From positions 69,461,580 to 69,525,579 of the forward strand of contig CM046452.1 of the NCBI GenBank assembly GCA_025506515.1: a stretch of DNA of 64,000 nt, written 5' to 3'. The translations under genes and the position numbers were made by a program. Shown piece by piece: positions 43,658 to 55,150 of this stretch; positions within the stretch are counted from its first letter, which is position 1, and each line of letters opens with the position of its first letter. Below the pieces are notes generated by a model, which saw only the letters and a list, made by a program, of their open reading frames with translations, was not told where the DNA came from and did no database searches. The stretch is from Flaveria trinervia (taxonomy: Eukaryota; Streptophyta; Magnoliopsida; Asterales; Asteraceae).

Positions 43658-44394
43658 TGTAGATACATGTGTGCCTAGTTTAGGAGCTTAATGTAAAATG
43701 TATTTCATGTCTTACGTATATGTAATTGAATGGGTATGAATGAAATGTAATGTGTTGGTGATGCTTATAATGTTTAATATTTCATTGTTTATTGTGTGAT
43801 AACACATATTGAACTAACTATATAGGTTTGTGGTTGTTTACGTAGCTCTAAGTCAATAATGGTTGAGAAACGTGTTTAAACTTAATCGTGTGAAGTTCTT
43901 ATGCTAATGGACCATGATAATGGACCATACGCATGAATTCTTTATGCTAATGGACCAGTCGCACGACTAAACCAGGAGACTGGATCAGTCGCACGATTGT
44001 GACATAAGATTGACTCAGTCGCACCACTGAACATTCAGTCGTGCGGATGAATCAACCGCATGCTTCAGTCGCACGACTGAACCATGCTAATGGTTCAGTC
44101 ATACGAATGGAGAACCCTAACCTATAAATACCACTTAATTCATCGAAAAACATAACAATTCGATTACCTACGCACATAATCGTACCCTAGCCGTCCAGAG
44201 ACTCAAGAAATCCTGTTCCAAGTTCATAGATCGCAGTTAATCATCTTACAATCGTTCTTAACGTTTTGATTCATTCTTAGATCAATTATACTTGCGTTTT
44301 CACTGATTAGATCGCCAATCAAATAGGATTCCGCACTATTTGGTTTGGTATACACGTAAATCAATTAGTACTCCGTACCTAAACGGTCCTAACA
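43658..44394 (+). repeat. Right (3') LTR of Sir-D
   Basis: 737 bp, TGTAGATACATGTG...CCTAACA. Palindrome motifs at 43,890-44,110 lie upstream of an intact TATA box, CCTATAAATACC (44,121-44,132). It is followed by the target duplication CAAGA. Confidence 0.93.
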
Positions 44395-45624
44395 CAAGAA
44401 TCAAAAGATTAGGAGAAGATGCTCAATGAAATAATGAAGTGATTGATGCTCTGCTTTAACAAGAATTTGAGCTCAAAGAATCAGTAAAGTTTGAGAGGGA
44501 TGAAAAAGAGAAGCTAATGCTGAAAATTGATCAAGTAACCAACCCTCTTACTGCGTAATCACCCTTGTTGAAAAGCAAAGAAGAAGAGCTTGAGCAGCTA
44601 AAAATGAAAATATATGTGCTTGAATCAAATGCTGCTCTTGCAACCAATCAAACAAAAGAAACTTCTGACACCACAAAGCAAATTATACAATACAAAAGAA
44701 AAAAGAAGTACTTGGGATTTGTGAAGAAGGAAGTGATTGACATACAAGATTCACCCAAAAGATCAAAATCTGTTGAATCTCATCCTTAAAACCTATGCCT
44801 TCTGCTGAAACAGTGAGTGATGATGAATGGAATAAGCTCACAAAGGATGAATCTGCCAAAGATCAGAAGAAGAAAAGGCTGATGACCTACTGACCACCAA
44901 AGACATACTTGAAGAAAGGCCAGAATCCTCAATGTTTATGACCCTAATAAATCATGGCTTTCCGTATGACATGGTGGAAAGGATGAGCATGAATGAGATG
45001 AAAGATGTGCTGAAGGAGTTTGAAGTGGCTAGATTTATGATTCCTAATTGTGATTATGAGGCATTCACAACATTTCAAGCCATCCAAAAAATCAAGAAAC
45101 ATCTAGGCCACTATGACACAGCAAAACTCAACAAGTACAATATGGTCTGTTGGCTACAGGGTCACAACTACAAGGCACATGAGCTTAAGGGAAGAAAAGT
45201 TGGCGAACTCAAGAGGATGATGGAGCATGTAATGGCGGTTGAGCTTGACACAGGGGTAAGATTCAGAACTGAAGCTCTAAATCCATCCTATGAGCATCAA
45301 AGCAAACTTTTTGCTGATCCTGTAACTGTTGAATCCAAAGATCAGCACAAGGCAAAGATAAGCTAATAAGAGAGCCAGGGGCAGTGATTCCTGGTAAAGT
45401 GTGGCCTCTAGGCACAACTGTTAGAGAAATCACCAAACAAAAATCAACTCTGATAGAGTTGTATGATCACATCACAACTCCCAGTTTGGTGGAAGAAAAC
45501 ATGATTATGGGCTGGAAATATGATCTAGAATGGGATTGTGCAATTATCAAAAGAACCTCTGGAAGAATCCAGTACTTCCATGATACAAAAGCATTGCTGA
45601 GCCTTCCTAAGATAGATGTTAAAG
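44395..45624 (+). pseudogene. Sir-C extra ORF, continuation after Sir-D
   Basis: It resumes the coiled-coil-like text of 17,540-17,871 (RIKRLGEDAQ, then EFELKESVKFERDEKEKLMLK). KEEELEQLKMKIYVLES and a Lys-rich patch follow (44,565-44,789). Then comes a segment from 44,932: FMTLINHGFPYDMVERMSM, FEVARFMIPNCDYEAFTTF and KYNMVCWLQGHNYKA. From 45,384 it shows PGKVWPLGTTVREIT and the C-terminal block IMGWKYDLEWDCAIIKRTSG (45,504-45,563). It has a few frameshifts and stops. It is cut at 45,629 by the solo LTR and resumes at 46,390. Confidence 0.75.
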
Positions 45625-45629
45625 ATTTG

Positions 45630-46384
45630 TGTAGGTACATGTGTCCCTAGTTTATGAACTTAATGTCTTACACTTATGTAATAGTTGGGTACTTAATGAA
45701 ATGTAAATGTTTGGTTGTGATTATAATGTTTAATATTTCATTAATGAGTTGTTTAACGCATATTGAATTGATTATATAGGTTTGTGGTTGTTTGAACTAG
45801 TATAAATAATGTAATAATATTGAATACGTTCAAACTTAGTAAGATGAAGTTCTCATGCGTCTGAATGGACCATGCGCCCCAATAGTGGTCATGCGTCCGA
45901 ATGGACCATGCGCTCCAACAGTGATCATGTGTCCGAACAGCCATGCGACTAAGTGTCCATGCGCCTAAATGGACCATACGCCTGAACAACTTCATGCGAA
46001 TGACTCAGTCGCACGACTAAACACTTAGTCGTGCGAATGGATCAACCGCATGACTCAATCGCACGACTGAACCACGCTAATGGTTCAGTCGCCCGAATAA
46101 GAAACCTAAACCTATAAATACCACCTAATTTGTGGAAAAACGTAAGCATTGAAACACACTTCGACTCTAGACGTACCCTAGCCGTCCAGAGACCTCTAAG
46201 ATCATACTCCAAGTTCATAGATCGCAGTTGATCGATTCCTAATCGATTAACGTTAGATTCAATACATAATTGTTTCTACGTGCGTTCTCACTGATTGGAT
46301 CGCCAATCAAATAGGATTCCGCACTATTTGATTCGGTATACAAGTTAATCAGTTAGTATTTCGTTTAATACACGATCCCTAACA
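45630..46384 (+). mobile_element. Solo LTR of a Sir-D-related element
   Basis: 755 bp, starting TGTAGGTACATGTG and ending ACGATCCCTAACA, with an ATTTG target duplication at 45,625-45,629 and 46,385-46,389. It resembles the Sir-D LTRs, has CGCACGACT motifs (45,985-46,095) and a TATA box CCTATAAATACC (46,111-46,122). No internal DNA is present, so it arose by recombination between the two LTRs of a full element. Confidence 0.93.
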
Positions 46385-46389
46385 ATTTG

Positions 46390-47181
46390 CAAAGTCTAAA
46401 TATGTCTAACTATCCAATCCATTCAAGGGGAAGAGATTTCTCTATGCCTGTGGGAAAGATAAAGACAAAGTTCATAGATGATATGCTCAAGGAAGCTAAG
46501 AGGGATTATGCTGAACATAGAAAGAGAATTCAAAGAATCAAAAAAACAACAAAGCCCTCTTCACATGTAGATGATGAAATGCTAAAAAGGGTGGGATACA
46601 ACCATAGAAATGCAGCATCTATCAAAAGCTTCAAGGGAAATCAATATACATCTCCTATAACAGAATGGGGTTATGTTGAGAAAACAAAAGAGTTGGTATT
46701 GCTGAGGAATGTTGAAGGAAAGAAGGCTGATAAGATACGAATTTTTGACCCTGTGGAGATCAAATTGCTTCACCCAAGCTATACTTCATACCTTCATGAC
46801 AAATTCTTCCCAAAACTAACTGATGAAAGGGCTCAAAATGACTTGTGTCTATATGTGCACATGATTCAAGTTATGGATAAGCTACATGCTAAAGCATACA
46901 AGAGAAGAAGGTATAATACTGGGATGCTAAAGGGAGCCAACATTGAAGATATATTAGAACTGAGAATCTCAGAAGAAGATGAGCTAGAAATTGTTAATAA
47001 TCAATGTGTTATGGAAACCCTCACAACAAAAGAAGACATTTTGGGACTGAATTTTGAGACACTCCAAAGGATATGCAGAATGGAGATCAAGTACAAACAT
47101 GATGATCAAAAGGATGCAGTATCATATTTCAACAAGAAAATGGTTTCAAGATTAAAGGAGCTTTTAGTTTTGAATAGATGA
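46390..47181 (+). CDS. Sir-C extra ORF, C-terminal part (open, about 263 codons)
   Basis: It continues the frame cut by the solo LTR and runs open to the TGA at 47,181. It is Lys/Arg-rich (DDMLKEAKRDYAEHRKRIQR). ITEWGYVEKTKELVLLRNVEG and DKIRIFDP (46,660-46,752) match the Sir-D C-terminal block. An all-helical-looking end follows: AQNDLCLYVHMIQVMDKLHA, ANIEDILELRISEEDELEIV and NFETLQRICRMEIKYK. A second, damaged copy lies at 14,220-15,012. The stop is 19 bp before the polypurine tract, so this gene ends the internal region. I do not recognise the domain. Confidence 0.78.
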   Translation, partial: QSLNMSNYPIHSRGRDFSMPVGKIKTKFIDDMLKEAKRDYAEHRKRIQRIKKTTKPSSHVDDEMLKRVGYNHRNAASIKSFKGNQYTSPITEWGYVEKTKELVLLRNVEGKKADKIRIFDPVEIKLLHPSYTSYLHDKFFPKLTDERAQNDLCLYVHMIQVMDKLHAKAYKRRRYNTGMLKGANIEDILELRISEEDELEIVNNQCVMETLTTKEDILGLNFETLQRICRMEIKYKHDDQKDAVSYFNKKMVSRLKELLVLNR

Positions 47182-47200
47182 TTACAAGTATCTAAACCTA

Positions 47201-47207
47201 GGGGGAG
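47201..47207 (+). other. Polypurine tract of Sir-C
   Basis: GGGGGAG followed by TAT and the LTR start at 47,211; the left copy at 15,039-15,047 is the same. Confidence 0.85.
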
Positions 47208-47210
47208 TAT

Positions 47211-48075
47211 TGTTAGGTCTAGGATTAGTAGATCTAGTATATTTTTTATAGGCTTAGTACTTGAATTAATATCTGTAATGAACGATTGTAATTCATTATT
47301 GTGTATGCATTAAATGTATAGGTTAACCCATATATATGTGTGTTGATTTATGTATGTTTGCAGGCAAAACATTATAATTGGTGAATTTCTGAAAATTGAC
47401 CAAGTGTGAGAAACATCTACGGATGAACATTTTGTTCTTCCATAGATATGTTTCTTACAAGTAACAAACATCTGAAGATCATCTGGGGATGAACAATCAA
47501 CTGGAGTGAAGTGACAATCCCAAGTGAAGACTCATGTGGAAGAGCAAGTTTTTGCTGAACAAGTCTCCTGCGGAAGAACAATTACCTACGGAAGACACTA
47601 TTCCTGCGGAATCCAAACACTTGTATATATATAATACAAGTGTTACAAGTCAACAAGTCAGTTATGTAAATCTCAAGAGATCCCGTGTTTCATTAACAGA
47701 AACATTATTGTCTATAAATATGGATCCTAGGTTTCGAATCAAGTACGACTGCGACGGCAACACGATGATTCCACAACAGAAAAACATCACATCAAATCAC
47801 ACAATCAAACCCTAGCAACCGCCACATCATCAAAACACAAAATTCATTATCATTCATTCATTGTTATTTGTAATCATTAACACGTTTTAATGAAATAAGT
47901 TTGAATTGAATTTAATATTGTTCATTCATTAATTGTGTTTTCTTTCACCATGTTCTTAAATCTTTATTGATATTGAAATCTAATACAAACAATTAAACCA
48001 AACCAACGTTGATTCTACAAACGTTGACTTGATTTCAACCAACACTTATATTACTGATTGCGATCCTTAGATTCA
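47211..48075 (+). repeat. Right (3') LTR of Sir-C
   Basis: 865 bp, starting TGTTAGGTCTAGGATTAG and ending TTAGATTCA. It contains the CTGCGGAAGAAC-like repeats (47,410-47,610), the TATA inverted repeat at 47,616-47,644 and CTATAAATA near 47,715. It diverges from the left LTR by substitutions and small indels. Confidence 0.9.
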
Positions 48076-49749
48076 CAAACATAAGTTTAAGTTATAACTG
48101 ATTTATTATTAATAACTAGTTTATATTGTTTTTAAATGTTTCTAATCAATAAATACCTATTAATTTACTATTTTTATCTGTTAAAAATAAACATCATGGG
48201 GATAACTTACGAATGCTTAAGATGATAACTTGTATAATTTTATCCATGAAACAGTTTATTAAAAGTTAACGTGTTCTTTTATTCTTTGTTTTAAAAATAT
48301 TGATACCGGATACTGTACTAAAACATCAAAAGTACTTATTAAAATTGAAAGATAGTAGTTAACAATGATCAAAAAGCTTCGTGGGATATTGATAAAAAGA
48401 TATATCAGTTAATGCACATCTAAACAAGTACAAATTCTTAGATTTTAGAAATATTGATGAAGTTTGATTGTTTGATTTAAAAAAGTTGATTTAATTTTGA
48501 TTGTTTGACATAAGTGTTAAATGCTAATCAGGTTAAACTAGTATTAAGCCTCATGCGTTGCAGCGGTGGGCATAAAACTGTGTCAAGTAATGCCAATAAC
48601 ACACCACCGCCAATGACTACCAGCAATAAAAAAACTCGTATTAAAAAGAAATAAAAGATGGAAAAAACAAAACCGAACGAAAAGTATGCGTAAAAACGTT
48701 GAACCATTTAGGCGGAACTTAAAACATATAAAACAATAAGAAGTTGATCTAGAACCAGCACGTTGCGATAAGAACATTAGCACGTTGCGATAAGAACATT
48801 AAATGGGAAAAAATAAGGGAAAATATTGAACCACACATCTACGTTGCGGTAAGTTAACTCATAAAATTTAACAAAATGTAAAATAAAAAAAATTATAGAA
48901 TATAAAAGTATGGATCAAAATTGAAAAATAAAAAATGTTAGGGCTAAATTGTGTAAAATGTAGAAGTATTGGAATAATACAAAAATAAAGAAAAGACAAA
49001 AATAAATACAACCCATTTAACATATTGTACAACCCATTAAGCACATTGTACAACCCATTAAAAATTACAAAGTTGGTAATTAATAATATATATATAATTA
49101 TGTTAATTCGTCGTCAAGTTACAGTATATTTGTGCACCATGATACATTGAGTAGTTATAGCTATTCGTAAGAATATATTTACTTAACTTGAATAGTAATT
49201 GTTTAAAGATTAGTTTTAAGCTTTAAAAACTTTGCTATGTTTTGTTTGAAGATTTTTTTTATTATTTGACGACTCATTTTGTCATCACTGTTGAAAATCA
49301 GCTAGTATAAAAATGTCTGCTGCTTTATATTTTGTTAATTTCATTTTTTACATACTAGGCTTTTTGAGATGCAATTTGGTAAGTTTCTATGTCATCACAC
49401 CAAAAGAGGTGGGCTATGAAAAGGTATATGATTCGAGCCGAGTAACACATATTATAGAGTTATACAAAATTTCTATTATCTAAACTAGTGTAATATAGAA
49501 GTCTATAACCTAGTAGCTATATATAATAATAATTTGAGGGCAAAAGGGTAAAAAAAAACAGATAAAGCCAGTTTAAGTTTTTTGAAATGAACTTAAGCGA
49601 TTTCACCAATCTGGTTTCAACCCGACTACTATCGCTTCTACCGCAACCGTTCCTATCCATAAGGTTTGGTTTGGGTGTAAAGTTCAAACCAATTTCAACC
49701 ATCTCGGTTTCACAATCAGTGTGAAATAAGGGTCGGTTCTTGTTCTAGG
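48076..49749. other. AT-rich intergenic DNA with small tandem repeats
   Basis: No gene is seen. It contains a 22-bp perfect tandem duplication (GCACGTTGCGATAAGAACATTA, 48,758-48,801) and a 21-bp unit (TACAACCCATTAAGCACATTG type) repeated about three times at 49,007-49,067. The end nearest 49,750 has GGTTTG-rich text that may be the worn left side of the hAT element, but no terminal repeat is recognisable. Confidence 0.5.
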
Positions 49750-51408
49750 TCGGTTTGAATGTGCCTTCTAAGTTCTATATTAATTCGAGAGACGCTTCAA
49801 CCTCGTTACACTCACGTAAGTCGTACTACACTTAGACGTTATTGTTTAAAATTGTGGAAGCAAGCAAAAAATGATTTAATTGTATTATTTGAAAATTTAA
49901 ATACCGGTGTAAACTTAACTAGTGACGTTTGGTCGGCGCCACACGGTTTGCCGAATCGTACCTTGCGTCACCGCTCATTGGGTAGATCCCAGTTCATGGC
50001 AAATGATGAAACTTACGATTGCATTTGATCTATTTCCGTATCCACACACCGGAGAGTATTTATTTTACTTTTTGGATAATGTAATAACTACTTTTAATTT
50101 ACAAAATAAAATATTTTCAATGGCATTTGATAACGCTTCCAACAACACAACCGCGGTTGAAAAATTAAAATTAAAATATCTTCCGATTGCAAACGGTGAT
50201 TTTTTTCATACTCGTTGTGTTGCACATATTATTAATTTAGTAGTACAAGATGGTCTATCCGTACCATTTGTTGATAGCTTTATAAAAGCTTTTCGATTTA
50301 TGTACACGACGTTTTTAAAAAAAAGTAGAAAAAGATATCAAGATTATAAACAACTTTGTAAAGATACAGAATCTAGATTTTTAGAGCCTAATTGGGATGT
50401 ACCTACTAGGTGGAATTCGACTTGTCATATGTTTAATTGTGCTTTAAAACAAAAAGGCACTTTAAAAGCTTTTCATAATAGTCTTTCGGATAATTGCGAA
50501 GCCGACCTGTTTCCGGATTTGGGTTGGAAAATATTGAACATTTATCCGAATTTCTTGAGGTGTTTAAAAACTCAACTACAAAATTATCGGGAGTTTATTA
50601 TCCCACTAGTTATTCGGTGCTTCAAGAATTATATTTCATGGCTTTGAATTTTAAAATTTTTCAAAATAAAAATAGTATGTTTAAAGAAATGATAGAACCA
50701 ATGAAAGACAAGTTTAAAAAAATTTTTCTTGAGTTACCACCCGTTTTTACTTGTGCCGCTGCTTTAAATCCTTTTTTAAATGTTACGGGGGTAGAATGTT
50801 TAATAGACGAGATAAATGACAATTTGGATATACATGACGAAAACCCTAATTTTTCAACCGAGGCAAAAGAAGTTTTTAATATAAGTTTGAAAATTATTTA
50901 TAATTTTTATTTAAATAAATATGGACCTAACGTAAATATAACTACGCAAAGAGAATCAACCTCAAGTGCTAGTACCTTGTTTAAGACCCCGTTATGACTA
51001 TGTTGAATGTTGTTCGGGATGTGACGGCTAAACGTCAAAGGGGTAACGCCCCAACAAGCGAACTTGGTATATATAGTACGACGAATTTTATTTCAACTAT
51101 GAGTACTCAAGATTATCATGCATTTGATATTTTGCCTGGTGGAAAGGAAAAGAATCCCAATTTCCAATTCTTTCCGCTATGGCCCGTGATTTACTAAGCG
51201 TCCAAGCTTCTACGGTAGCTTCGGAGTCTGCGTTTTCTCTTAGTGGTAGGGTATTATCATTACGAAGAACAAGATTAACTCCGGAAGCGGTGGATGTTCA
51301 TTGTTTAAAAGACCACTTAGACGCGATGGATCGTATACAAGACAAACAAATCTTGAAGACGAAATTGCAATCGAATGTAAAGTACACGATGAAGAGGTAG
51401 AAGAAGAG
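49750..51408 (+). pseudogene. hAT-superfamily transposase, 5'-truncated and frameshifted
   Basis: Translation shows LKLWKQAKNDLIVLFENLNT and LTSDVWSAPHGLP, then AHWVDPSSW, FDLFPYPHTGEYLF, FSMAFDNASNNT and FFHTRCVAHIINLVVQDGL. It continues with PNWDVPTRWNSTCHM (the RNase H-like fold with the insertion typical of hAT) and SVQASTVASESAFSLSGRV with LTPEAVDVHCLKDHL (the C-terminal dimerisation block, 51,200-51,330). This is the layout of plant hAT (Ac-like, ricesleeper-type) transposases. The BED zinc finger at the N-terminus is missing, and frames change near 50,020, 50,560, 51,000 and 51,190. The Gypsy element at 51,409 splits the C-terminal tail; the last residues are at 61,783-61,849. Confidence 0.88.
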
Positions 51409-53732
51409 TGTCACACCCCGACCAAAGCGGCGGAACATGCCGGGGCGCAACTAAGATTGTTCAAATGCACACAACACTATTAAAGTGACAATATTTAATC
51501 AACTCATTCATTTCATAACATGTTCTTACAAATACAAGAAAATAAATAGTTCTTAACTAATAACCTAACGGTCCAAATAAAGTAACGTCTTTAAATCTTC
51601 AATCAACCGATAATCAAACCTGTAGCATTGCATAAAATATGTTTTGTCAACATGTATGTTGGTGAGCAATTCCATGACTTTATAAATATAATATAAGGCA
51701 AAAATCCACAACTCAAATATGTGAAGCCGTAAATAAAAGTGACAATTGAGGTATATCAATCATAAATAAATGAGGCTCCTTTCTAATTGATAAAACTACC
51801 ATATTACAAGGAGGAGCGTATAATCATACTTATTGAGGATGAGGATGAGGCTAAACGATCAAAAGCAATAAACATGTAGCAATTAATCATATGAGGTATA
51901 TAACATACAATTAGACAATTATTCTAAGCAACACATAACCTAGTGGTTGTGGGTTGAGGATCTAGATGTTAAATCATTTTTTTTGGTTGAGTAAGTATGC
52001 TTGCTACCCCCAAAGTATAGAAGAGAAAACGAGGATGAAATTACTCACATGGAATAAAATGACGTTGATGAATAAATTTTGAATAAAATCCTCAAGTAAG
52101 CGAGTCCGACGGTTTTAACGTGCGTGTCCTAGATTGAAAGATCTTGAGTAAGTATTGAGTATTGAAGATGAAATATAAATGTATAAAAGTTCATAAAAAT
52201 AAGGCTTGGGTTTTCGGGAGTTTTAGTTATATTTTACAAGTTTGTTTAAATAACGTAAGTATAAAATGAGTTTTACAAGAACGGTAGTAATGTTTAGTTG
52301 GTTGATGTTTAGTTATGTTTATACTCACCATTGTTAAGTTTTACATATGGGAGTTGGTTTAGTGCTAGTATGCACGATCTCATTAATGTAAGCATCAAGG
52401 TCTGACTTACACTCTCTTAAACCCGAGTTTGAGACTTTAATTAATAAAGAAATTCGCTTAAACCCGATATTAGTATAAAACCAAGTTTGGTTCCGTCATA
52501 CAATAATATTATTAATACAAATAACATAAAGCGAAACATAAGTTAAAAAATTAGGAAAGATTTTTCTTTTGGCGTTTTGAACGGTGACTAGCTCGTTAAG
52601 ACGATAAGTTCGACTTTTACTCGGTTTATTCTTACCCAAACTTGGTTTGAGCTAATATTTATTCTAACACTTCCAAAATCTTAAGTAATATGAGTTATAA
52701 ATTAAAATATACTAAAAAGATAGGTTGAACTTTTGGTGGTTTGAACATTGACTAACTCGTTAAAACGGGTGTTCGGTTTTACTTGGTTTTTACCCGAAAC
52801 TTGGGTTCAAGCCAAGATTTGTTCTACACCTCCATATCAACCATAATAACTAAAATATCTAGAAAAACTCAGATCTAAAGTGTTTGATGTAACATGGTCA
52901 CTTAAAAGTTATTTAAAGTGCTTAAACGAGCGTTCGGTTTGGTTCGGTCTTTGACTCGGTATGAACCCGAGGATGGTTACCACATGTCCAAAACCATTGA
53001 ACTAAAAATAAGGTAAAACTTCCAGATCTAAACTCAAACAAGAAAGTTAATCGAGTAAACTTCCCGAAAACGACCCAAACGGGTCTAAAATGCATAAATA
53101 TGAGTTTGAATGCCCACAAGACTTAAATAAAGATGAAAATGGTTTTGTAAACATAAAATAACTTAGAAAAACTGAAAATAACCAAATTACATACCCGAAA
53201 TGATTTGAAATGCAAGATTCGGTTCCGTTGACTTTTTAAAGTCAAACTTAAGCAAAACTAGCTAGAACAACTTACAAGATCAAAATTTTTGGGAGAAGAA
53301 GATGAAAATGTGCAGGTGAAATGGTTGAGAATGAGTGGTATTTATAGGGAAAGATTAGGTTTGAGGAAATGGGTAATGCGTTTGTCTGGTGGGTAAAAGG
53401 GTGCACTTTGATTCTTTTATTTAAAATAAATTTTAATTTAAATAAATTATGACCAGGTATCTACATGTTTGGAGGGTTCTAGAATAGTTATGGGTTAGGT
53501 CTTGGTTGGTTTGGATGGTTAAAATACAAGTCCGGACCTTAAACGAACCGAAAACGTTAAAAAACTGATTTTGCTGAAACGAACTGTGGGTCACGCCACG
53601 ACAAGTATGAAACATGATTACAACATAAAATCCATCATTTTATTAATATTCAAAGATCCGAAGACCAAAACGAGTCGGGTTTACAATACAGGATAACAAA
53701 TACAAAGCTAGTCGAAAATGACGAATGTCACA
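51409..53732 (-). repeat. Left (3') LTR of the Tekay element
   Basis: 2.3 kb, matching 59,475-61,782 with scattered substitutions, small indels and one larger difference at about 52,280-52,330. No coding capacity is evident; short open frames in it are duplicated in the other LTR. Confidence 0.93.
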
Positions 53733-54220
53733 GTATTCCCTACTTTTGGAAATTTCGTCCCGAAATTAGGAAGAAGCTACGACGAAGAGATGCGGGTACT
53801 TTTCTTCATGACGTCTTCTCTTTCCAAGTAAATTCGGCACCACGTCTTGATTCCCAACGAACTTTCACTAACCGAATACGGCTTCGTTTGGTTCGTTTCT
53901 CGTTGCGATCCATAATTTCTACGGGTCTTTCAACAAGTTGCATTGTCTCATCGATATGTACTTCGTCGAGTGGTATGTGGAGATTACCCTCAGCTAAGCA
54001 TTTCTTAAGATTTGAGACATGAAAGGTAGGATGAACACCGGAAAGTTCTTTCGGTAAATCGAGTCTATAAGCCACTTTTCCAATCCTTTCGAGGATCTTG
54101 AATGGGCCTACGAAATGAGGAGCTAGTTTTCCTTTCTTTCCAAAACGGACTACCCCCTTCCAAGGAGATACTTTGAGGAGGACAAGGTCGTCGACGTGAA
54201 ATTCTAGAGGCTTTCGTCGT
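53733..54220 (-). pseudogene. Tekay element: integrase C-terminus and chromodomain (frameshifted end)
   Basis: VDDLVLLKVSPWKGVVRFGK, LAPHFVGPFKILERIGKVAY and LSGVHPTFHVSNLKKCL (the GPY/F region) are followed by DEVHIDETMQLVERPVEIMD and SRIRLVKVRWESRRGAEFTW, the chromodomain that in chromoviruses guides integration to heterochromatin. A one-base shift after EFTWKE brings a stop at 53,806, although the following bases still encode a recognisable end of the domain in another frame. Confidence 0.85.
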
Positions 54221-55150
54221 TTATCGCAAACTCTTTTGACGGCTTCTAGCGGCGAGTAGATTCTTGCGGATTTGATCGATACGATCGGTAGTGTCTTGAA
54301 CCATCTCAGGACCGGTGATTTGAGTTTCACCAATCTCGTTCCACAAATCAAAATAATGACACTTTCGACCATAGAGAGCTTCAAACGGAGCCATACCAAT
54401 GCTAGAATGGAAACTATTGTTGTAGGAGAACTCAATAAGCGGAATATGAGAGTCCCAATTTCCACCAAAGTCTAGTACGCATGATCGAAGCATATCCTCG
54501 AGGGTTTGGATTGTACGCTCGGATTGGCCATCGGTTTGAGGGTGGTAAGCGGTACTAAGGTCAAGGCGAGTACCTAGAGCATTTTGAAGCGATTTCCAAA
54601 AATGAGACGTGAAACGAGCATCACGATCGGAGATGATGGTCATTGGTATACCATGGCGGCACACGATTTCTCGGACATAGATTTGAGCTAGTTGTTCCAC
54701 GGAATACTTTTCTCGGATCGGAATGAAGTGAGCCGATTTGGTCAATCGATCGATGATTACCCAAATACTATCATTTTGGTTCGGGTATTTGGGAGCTTAG
54801 TGATGAAATCCATGGCAATGTCTTCCCATTTCCAAACAGGAATCGAGGGTTGCTCGAGTAAACCGAAAGGTCTTTGATGCTCGGCTTTAACCTTTGAGCA
54901 TGTAAGACATTTTGAAACGTAAAGTGCCACATCCTTTTTCATACCGGGCCACCAATAAATGGGACGAAGATCGAAGTACATTTTATCCGCACCGGGATGC
55001 ACAGAATAACGTGACTTATGAGCCTCGTCAAGAATGAAAGTACGAAGTTCGTCACGATCGGGAACCCATAAACGATTGAGAAAGTAAAGTAAGCCATCGG
55101 GTTTAGTTTCGAGTTGAAGTTCGGCTCCACATGACATTTCTTCGTACATG
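54221..55150 (-). pseudogene. Tekay element: integrase zinc finger and core (frameshifted)
   Basis: The H-H-C-C finger (DEAHKSRYSVHPGADKMY ... CLTCSKVKAEHQ) is followed by the core: MDFITKLP (first Asp), a one-base shift near 54,750, TKSAHFIPI, ISDRDARFTSHFW (second Asp) and LSTAYHPQTDGQSERTIQ (catalytic Glu). This is the Gypsy-type DD35E integrase. Confidence 0.88.

Larger units (their letters stand above)
17872..44394 (+). mobile_element. Sir-D: Sirevirus-like Copia element, + strand, split by Sir-E
   Basis: LTRs at 17,872-18,595 (TGTAGATACATGTG...CCTAACA) and 43,658-44,394. The target duplication CAAGA lies at 17,867-17,871 and 44,395-44,399. The primer-binding site is at 18,598 and the polypurine tract at 43,647. 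Without Sir-E it is about 14.1 kb: leader with motif repeats, gag, protease/integrase, RT/RNase H, a long spacer with a motif array, and the extra ORF. Many stops and frameshifts and visible LTR divergence make it older than Sir-E. It is inserted in the Sir-C extra ORF. Confidence 0.93.
15051..48075 (+). mobile_element. Sir-C: pol-less Copia derivative, split by nested insertions
   Basis: LTRs at 15,051-15,936 and 47,211-48,075 both start TGTTAGGTCTAGGATTAG and end TTCA. A primer-binding site follows the left LTR and a polypurine tract precedes the right. Subtracting Sir-D (17,872-44,394), the solo LTR (45,630-46,384) and their target duplications leaves about 5.7 kb. This contains only part of gag joined to the second half of the extra ORF; protease, integrase, RT and RNase H are absent. 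It would need proteins from another element to move. Target duplication: the right flank is CAAAC, but the left flank is another Sir-C copy, so it cannot be checked. Confidence 0.85.

Noticed and set aside
45753..45995. Open frame inside the solo LTR
   Set aside because: It is a translation of the motif repeats in U3 and has no domain.
52922..53119. Small open frame with a duplicate at 60,961-61,170
   Set aside because: Both copies lie at the same place in the two Tekay LTRs; LTRs are noncoding and the frame has no recognisable domain.
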